NCBI GenBank assembly: GCA_009823505.1
Contig: VZQC01005738.1
Span: 354,104-418,103, forward strand
Source: Rhizomys pruinosus
Taxonomy: Eukaryota > Chordata > Mammalia > Rodentia > Spalacidae
Reading direction: 5' to 3'
Length of the DNA: 64,000 nt
Positions 58,510 through 64,000 of this stretch are shown here, piece by piece (position 1 is the first letter of the stretch; the number at the start of each line of letters is the position of its first letter). The position numbers were made by a program, and so were the translations under genes. The notes beneath the pieces are model-generated. The model searched no databases and had not been told where the DNA came from. It was given only the letters and a program-made list of their open reading frames with translations.

Positions 58510-58997
58510 AAAAACTTTTTTATTTACTTGTTTTTATATGTGTATGAATGTACTGTCTGCATGCAGGTTTGTGCACTTGTGTCATGCAATGCCATGGAGG
58601 TCAGAAGAGGGTATCGGATTCCCCCTGGAACTGGAGTTAAAGATGGTTCTCGGACTGGAGAGATGGCCTAGTGGTTAAGAGCGCCGACCGCCTCTTACAG
58701 AGGACCCAGGTTCGATCCCCAGCACCACATGGGCAGCGAGAACATCTAAACTTCGATTCCAGGGAGAAACTCCAGTTCCAGGGGAATCCGAGACCCTCTT
58801 CTGACCTCCGCGGCATTTCACGACACGGGTGCAACAAACTGCATGGCAGACAGACATTCATACACATACGGAAATAAATAAAATTAATTAAAAAAAAAAG
58901 ATGGTTCTCAGCCACCATATGGGTGCTGGGGATCGAACCCGGGTCCTCTGCAAGAGCAGTCGGTGCTCTTAACCACTAGGCCATCTCTCCAGCCCTT
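58510..58997 (-). mobile_element. B2 SINE, antisense, split by a younger B2
   Basis: Left part 58510-58651 ('tactgtctgcatgcaggttt', 'ggaggtcagaagagggtatc') and right part 58910-58997 ('agccaccatatgggtgctgg', 'gccatctctccagccc') form one reversed B2, interrupted by the plus-strand B2 at 58652-58896. Confidence 0.9.
58652..58909 (+). mobile_element. B2 SINE nested in an older B2, with TSD
   Basis: Plus-strand B2 ('gactggagagatggcctagt', 'cgatccccagcaccacatgg') with AATAAA-rich and A-rich tail. A 13-bp target-site duplication AAAGATGGTTCTC lies at 58639-58651 and 58897-58909. Confidence 0.93.
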
Positions 58998-59582
58998 ATT
59001 TCTGAATTTTAATGAGCCAGACAAGCCTGGAGGAGGAGAGCTGAGGAGCTAAGAGGGTCATGATACAGTGGGTACCAGAGGACCGAGGACTCCTCCACAG
59101 GACATGGCTGAGAGCTCTCTGTGGGCACTCATGCTATGGCTACCGGCTGGAGGCCCATAACAGGTCTCCAAGCTCTGCTATGATGTGAGAGTTAACAACA
59201 AATCCCCCCACACACACAGCCAAAAATTGTACAAGGAAGCCCTGTACATAGATGGGGAGTAAGGGGCTTCTGTTTAGCAGCTGGTGTAAAGCAGTGCTCC
59301 GTCAACAACGTGAAGGCCACTTTGGCAGATGCGCTGGTGGCTAGGTGACATTGAGGGTTTGGTGTGAGCCAGGAGAGCAGGGAGTAGGCTGAACTGACTA
59401 CAGTTATGTTTCCATCACGTCCCATGAGTATCCTGGGATTTGAAATAAAAATCAACACCCTAAGTATTGGAGAAGAGAGAGGTAAGAGGTGGAAAGTACC
59501 CTGCTCTGCTTTGTTTGCAGGCTGAATTTCATACTGTCTACATGTCATTAAAACAATAGGTGATACCTGTGATGTAGACCCG
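58998..59582. other. No feature recognised
   Basis: Non-coding; nothing supported. Confidence 0.4.
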
Positions 59583-59584
59583 GA

Positions 59585-59825
59585 CAATAAGCTCCGCCTG
59601 GTGGCACACTAGTATTCCCAGCACTTTGGAGGCTGAGGCAAAAGGATCTCAAATTCAAGGCCAACCTGGGCTACATAGTGAAAGCCTGTCTCAGAAAAGA
59701 GGGGAGGGGAGAGGAGGAGAAGGTGAGGGCAGGGGAAGGGAGGGGAGAGCAGGAAGGGGGAAAAGGGAGAGAGGGGAAGAGAGAGGGAGGGGGAAAAGGA
59801 AAGATGGTAGGGAGGAAAAAAGAAG
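59585..59825 (+). mobile_element. B1-like SINE ending in a purine tract
   Basis: 'ttcccagcactttggaggct', 'caaggccaacctgggctaca', 'gcctgtctcagaaaagaggg', then A/G-only sequence to about 59825. Confidence 0.75.
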
Positions 59826-59984
59826 GAAAATTTTCTCTTAATTTCTTTGAACACTTATTTTGACTTCAAAAAAAGAATAATAAAATTACTATAACCCACG
59901 ATTCACACATGTTCACTTAAAGAAACAATAAAAGAAATGATATCACAGTAATTGTTGGATTTTGAATTCTTTTCTTTTTATTTC

Positions 59985-60070
59985 CTGTGTTAAGTTTTGG
60001 GGGAAGAGGTGCTGAGAATTGAACCCAGGCCCTTACCACACTAACCCAGTGCTTCACATCCCTGCCCCAA
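59985..60070 (-). mobile_element. SINE (ID/B4-like) fragment, antisense
   Basis: 'gaggtgctgagaattgaacc' and 'agtgcttcacatccctgccc' resemble a reversed ID-like half. Confidence 0.5.
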
Positions 60071-60094
60071 TGTCATGTTGTTGATTCCATTTTG

Positions 60095-60200
60095 TGAGTT
60101 CAAGGCCAACCTGGTCTACAGAGTGAGTTCCAGGACAGCTGGGGCTCTAGGGAGACCCTGTCTCGAAAAGACCAAAATAAAATAAAATAAAATAAAATAA
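60095..60200 (+). mobile_element. 5'-truncated B1 SINE with (AAAAT)n tail
   Basis: Begins inside B1 ('gtgagttcaaggccaacctg'), ends 'gaccctgtctcgaaaagacc' and an AAAAT run. Confidence 0.85.
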
Positions 60201-60217
60201 AAAGAAATAAAAATGGA

Positions 60218-60438
60218 GGGCTGGAGAGATGGCCTAGTGGTTAAGAGCTCTGACTGCTCTTACAGAGGACCCGGGTTCAATCCCCAGCACCCACATGGCA
60301 GCTGAGAACCGTCTTTAACTCCAGTTCCAGGGGAATCCAACTCCTTCTGACCTCCTCGGCATTGCACAACACAGGTGCATAGACCTACATGCAGACAGTA
60401 CATTCATACACATAAAAATAAATAAATAAAATTTTAAA
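60218..60438 (+). mobile_element. B2 SINE inserted in the B1 tail, with TSD
   Basis: Plus-strand B2 ('gggctggagagatggcctag', 'gggttcaatccccagcaccc'). Flanking 17-bp direct repeats with one mismatch: AAAGAAATAAAAATGGA (60201-60217) and AAAGAAATAAGAATGGA (60439-60455). Confidence 0.9.
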
Positions 60439-60455
60439 AAAGAAATAAGAATGGA

Positions 60456-60904
60456 AAGAAAGAGAAGGGGAAAAGAATTCAGCAACACCTCTGAGTACTG
60501 CTGCGCAGCTAGAAGAAAAGGCCAGTTCTAGCAAAGCCAAAAATCCGGATGGAAGGGAGCATGAAGGTGGAGGTGACCCAGCAGCATCCTGGGCTGTGGG
60601 GGGTCTGAGGTTCAAGGCTCCATGAGACCCTGTCTCCAAAAAAAAGAAAGGAAGGAAGAAAGCAAAAAGAAAAAAAGAAATAGAAAAAAGTGTATAATAT
60701 CCTCTTATCAATGAAGAAGAACCCACGAAAGGTTCTAAATACGAGAGTCAAATAATCAAGTTAAGTTTTAAAACAACACTCAGGCAATTTGAGTTTGTAG
60801 CTTCTAAAAGTACAGGCAGGAAATCAATTCTCACGCTACTGTAATAACTGAGCGTTAAAGTCATACATAAAGGCTCAGGCCCTAGAGAAGATGTGGCAAT
60901 AGCC
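60456..60904. other. Mostly unrecognised; small B1-like tail
   Basis: A short piece at 60605-60670 ('gagaccctgtctccaaaaaa', then A/G run) resembles a B1 3' end. The rest is unique non-coding. Confidence 0.4.
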
Positions 60905-61052
60905 TGGGGTGGTGGTGGTCCACACCTTCAGTCCCAGCACTCAGGACACAGAGGCAGGTAGATTTCTGTGAGATCAAGACCAGTCTGGTCTACATACTGA
61001 GCTCCAAACCAGCTGGGGCTACAGAGAAACTCTGCCTCAAAAAACCCAATAA
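60905..61052 (+). mobile_element. B1 SINE, diverged
   Basis: 'tcagtcccagcactcaggac', 'agaggcaggtagatttctgt', 'ggctacagagaaactctgcc'. Confidence 0.8.
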
Positions 61053-61164
61053 ACAACAGCAGCAACAACAAAAGGAGTGGGAATAGGTGAAGCAGCTGCT
61101 TAGGAAGTATCGACGGAGGGCTGCGTGAGAGTGAAGCACTACCCTGAGCCAGGGAGTCTTCAGT

Positions 61165-61173
61165 CTTGTGTGT

Positions 61174-61206
<33 letters not shown>

Positions 61207-61480
61207 CGAATTCATGTGCACATGTGTGCATGTGGAAGCCAGAGGTAAACATTGGATGTTGTAGGTCATTGCTTGCCTTAGCTTTCTGTGTGTAGGGTAT
61301 GTGTATGTGTGATGTGTGTATGTGTATATATGTATATCTACATGTGTGTGTGCATGTGTATATATGTATGTGTGTATGAATTTCTATGTGACTACATTTG
61401 TTAGTGTGTAGTGTTTGTGTATATGTGCATGTATGTGACTGTGTAATATGTGTATGTGTGAATATGTGTGTGTGTGTATT
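61165..61480. repeat. GT-rich microsatellite cluster
   Basis: GT run at about 61167-61206, then TGTGTATG-type degenerate repeats from about 61285 to 61480. 61207-61260 looks like a reversed B3 fragment ('gtggaagccagaggtaaac'). Confidence 0.8.
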
Positions 61481-61509
61481 GCAGATGCACAGAGACCAGA
61501 AGCAGATGT

Positions 61510-61685
61510 CAAGTGTCTTCTTTTATTGCTCTCCATCTCATTTCTGTTGTTCTTATTTTGCTATTCTTTCACAATTTCATACATGTTTTGATTATATCCA
61601 TCTCCCATGATCCTCTCCTATGTCTCTCCACCAACCCCTTTCTAACAAGTCCTCCTCCTATTTTCATGTCCTTCTTTTCCTTCTT
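61510..61685 (-). mobile_element. Possible L1 fragment, antisense
   Basis: 'cacaatttcatacatgttt', 'attatatccatctcccatga' and 'tctctccaccaacccctttc' resemble a reversed rodent L1 segment. Tentative. Confidence 0.4.
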
Positions 61686-61687
61686 TG

Positions 61688-61729
<42 letters not shown>

Positions 61730-61738
61730 TGTGTGACA
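61688..61738. repeat. (GT)n microsatellite
   Basis: GT run with one TATG interruption near 61722. Confidence 0.95.
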
Positions 61739-61769
61739 CTGTTTAATTAGGGTTGCTGGCATGAACATG

Positions 61770-61960
61770 GGTGGGTTTATTTACCTGGGCAGGGATTCTC
61801 AGCTAACCTGGAGCTCACTGTTCCAGGTAGACCGGAGAGCAGCAAGCCTGGGGATCTGTCTGTCTGTTTCTCATTTCTACATGGGTGCTGGGATACAAAC
61901 TCAGATCCTTGAGCATCTGTGGTAAACACTTCCTAACAGAACTATCTCCCCAGCCCCTTC
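61770..61960 (-). mobile_element. Composite SINE-like fragment, antisense
   Basis: 'acatgggtgctgggatacaa' and 'agaactatctccccagcccc' are reversed SINE-type 3' words. Family uncertain. Confidence 0.5.
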
Positions 61961-62422
61961 AGCCTCATCATGCAGGAGCTGGGCCTGTAAGAGGGTGCAC
62001 TACTTCGATTTCATTCTGTTTTGAAATGAAACAGAACTGAAACCTGATGATGAATGCTGATAATGAATTCCGACTGCTCGACAACCACTGAGCTCCACTT
62101 CAGAGCCGGCTCTTGCCCTTGATGCCTGCTACTGTCAGCTATGCAACAGCTGGTGGGAAATGCAGCCAGTCATAGCACAACTAAGCCCAGAAGCTTCCAG
62201 ATCCTCACCAAAAGCACACACTTTTCGGCCAGAAAAGGAATAGCTAAGCCATGAGCTCTTCATTCCATTCCCTGCAGGGCACAGTCTGATCTCAGGGACT
62301 TCGCCTATGTTAATTGTATAATGTAGGTGGTTTCAATGTGACGTTTCCATTTGTGCATACAAAGTATTGTCCTTTGGATCCTCAGCAAACACAATTAAGT
62401 CCAGGGGGAGGGAGGCTGTTCG

Positions 62423-62423
<1 letters not shown>
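61961..62423. other. No feature recognised
   Basis: Unique non-coding sequence. Confidence 0.4.
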
Positions 62424-62461
<38 letters not shown>

Positions 62462-62680
62462 TGTGTGTGTGTTGTTTTATTTATTGGGGAGGATCTCATG
62501 TAGTCAGGCTGAATCACACTCACAGCTGAGGATAACCATGAGCCGTTGATCCTCCTGCCTGCACCTCCCCAGTGCTGGGATTATGCCTGGTTCATGCAGT
62601 GCTGGCGATGGAATCCAGAGCCTCATGAGTGTTAAGCAAGTATTCTACCTACTGAGCTACACACCCAGCCCGAGGCCAGT
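62424..62680 (-). mobile_element. (GT)n and antisense B4-type SINE
   Basis: GT run 62424-62471, then 'gaggatctcatgtagtcagg', 'ccccagtgctgggattatgc' and ID-like half 'actgagctacacacccagcc'. Confidence 0.7.
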
Positions 62681-63608
62681 GCATGTAAACTAGAGTTTAC
62701 TTGTGGGTTATAGAAAGGAAACACATCTGGAGAGCAGCAAGAAGCTCAGTAATCTGCTAAACCCAGCTCACTCTCAGAGGACAAGTAAGAATTCCCCATG
62801 GTTCTCATCCTCAGCCCCAAATTCTGTCCACGTGGAAAAAGCTATCCCTGCACTAGGTACCCAGGAGTCAGTCCCAGGTCACAAAGTTCCATGGGAAGAA
62901 TTGGCATTTGGGATTTGTTTTATTTATCCTCTGTCTTTAAAAAAATTTTTTTCTTTAAAAATATTTTATTAGCATTCTTTTCTTTACATTAAAAATCTTC
63001 ACATTGAAAGACTTTGTATAGGTTGGAAAGGGGTGAGTAGCAAAATAACATTAGAGGAACAGTGACAAAATTTCACACCACTGCTGAAGCTTGGTAGTAC
63101 AGTTTTGTCAGTAAACAATATTCAAAAAATATAGTAGCCACATAGAACTTCAAATTTATATTTCTAAGATCTAGTTACCTATTTTTAGTTTTAGAATTAT
63201 ATCAGTTTAGTTATTATAGTACTTTCTATTTCTTTTTCTTTTTTAACTTCTCAGACTGATTTTTACCTCTAGAAGTTCAGTTGGGGCTAGGTGAAGACAT
63301 ACTGGGACTGTACAAAAGCAATAGAAAAATAATAGAAAACCTCTTCATGCTGGATAATGGGAGAGATTCAGGATTAAGACCTGGATAGCCAAGACTAGGT
63401 GTGGAGTGAGGACCACAGTTGGGCCTCATGGGAGATGGGAGGTTTGTTTCAGAGAATAAATCCTAAGGCCAGAATCTGCAAATAACAAAGGCCTCCTCTG
63501 CTCTGTCCCCAGGCAAAGCCTCTGCCATGCACAACCTGGGACCTCATGGGAGGTATAGTAAGTGTAGAGAAGATTGAAATTGCTGCCTAGCATCAGGAGC
63601 CCCTCCAT
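62681..63608. other. No feature recognised
   Basis: Non-coding, AT-rich from 62930 to 63260; no repeat or exon identified. Confidence 0.4.
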
Positions 63609-63642
63609 GCTCTGCTCTGCTCTGCTCTGCTCTGCTCTGCTC
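63609..63642. repeat. (CTCTG)n pentanucleotide run
   Basis: Nearly seven perfect units. Confidence 0.95.
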
Positions 63643-63711
63643 CACCATCAGCCGACTCCCAGAGGAGTATGGGACCATGGTCACCATAGGGCTCCAAAGC
63701 TTCAGGCCGAT

Positions 63712-64000
63712 GTGACAGGACCAGAGCTCAGGCTCACAGAAGAGGCCAGGGCTCAGGCTCACAGGAGGGGATCACAACTCTGGCTCATGAAGGCGAGAGG
63801 GGGCATGGCTCCAACTCTCCAGACAGAACCACAGCTCCAGCTCACAGAAGGGGACCACAACCCTGGCTATCATGAGAGGACATGACATTGGGTCACAGGA
63901 GGGGAACACCATTCCAGGTTGACAGGAAATGACCACAACTGTGGATCATGGGAGGGGACTGCAGATTCAGATTCACTGGGAGGACCACAACTCTGTCTCA
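63712..64000. repeat. Degenerate minisatellite, ~26-bp unit, cut by window end
   Basis: About 11 diverged units approximating GGGGACCACAACTCTGGCTC plus CACAGGA, for example near 63766, 63849, 63901 and 63980. Unit length varies from about 23 to 32 bp. The array continues past 64000. Confidence 0.8.

Noticed and set aside
58652..58896. tRNA genes in B2/B3 heads
   Set aside because: SINE heads derive from tRNA and keep A/B-box-like words, but they sit in full SINE bodies with A-rich tails. No free-standing tRNA was seen.
63712..64000. The ~26-bp repeat as a diverged relative of the 13-bp minisatellite
   Set aside because: Only the length ratio and a short CTCTGGCTC-like word agree, which is too little to claim homology.

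Overview
The window is non-coding DNA from a muroid rodent (mouse, rat, hamster or vole group; species not determinable by eye). This rests on dense B1, B2, B3 and B4 SINEs, ERVL-MaLR (ORR1/MT-type) LTRs, a rodent L1 3' UTR, long CA/GT and purine runs, and the absence of prokaryotic gene organisation. The only protein-coding sequence I can support is one exon of a Ttc9-like tetratricopeptide gene on the minus strand (13438-13693). It is present a second time at 24170-24425.

Layout. 1-3027 is anomalous: unclassifiable DNA passing into a CpG-rich block with long C, G and A homopolymers and an N at 2946. 3028-10900 is ordinary intergenic or intronic rodent DNA with SINEs and LTR fragments. About 10958-19882 is present again at about 21620-30665, separated by a 1.7 kb segment carrying an L1 3' UTR and an N at 21598. 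The second copy is a mosaic: long stretches identical to the first alternate with indel-dense stretches, and the indel-dense ones largely coincide with interspersed repeats. This looks more like an incompletely corrected long read used as gap fill than a true segmental duplication. 30851-32928 is a structurally complete MaLR element (LTR, internal region, LTR). 32995-42962 is a tandem-repeat hotspot: a pentamer array, a hexamer expansion inside a B1 SINE, and an 8.2 kb minisatellite with a 13-bp unit (consensus CTGTGGCTCCATT, about 630 units). 42963-64000 returns to SINE-rich DNA and ends in a degenerate ~26-bp minisatellite that runs off the window.

The most striking structure is the 13-bp minisatellite. 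Its unit contains no stop codon in any of the six frames and its length is 1 modulo 3, so every frame reads the same 13-residue periodic peptide per strand and reading frames reach over 800 codons. These are consequences of the repeat arithmetic, not evidence for proteins. No operon, CRISPR array, phage, toxin or other gene system was found. Intervals listed as holding nothing were read without recognising a gene or repeat; fragments of old transposons could still be hidden there.
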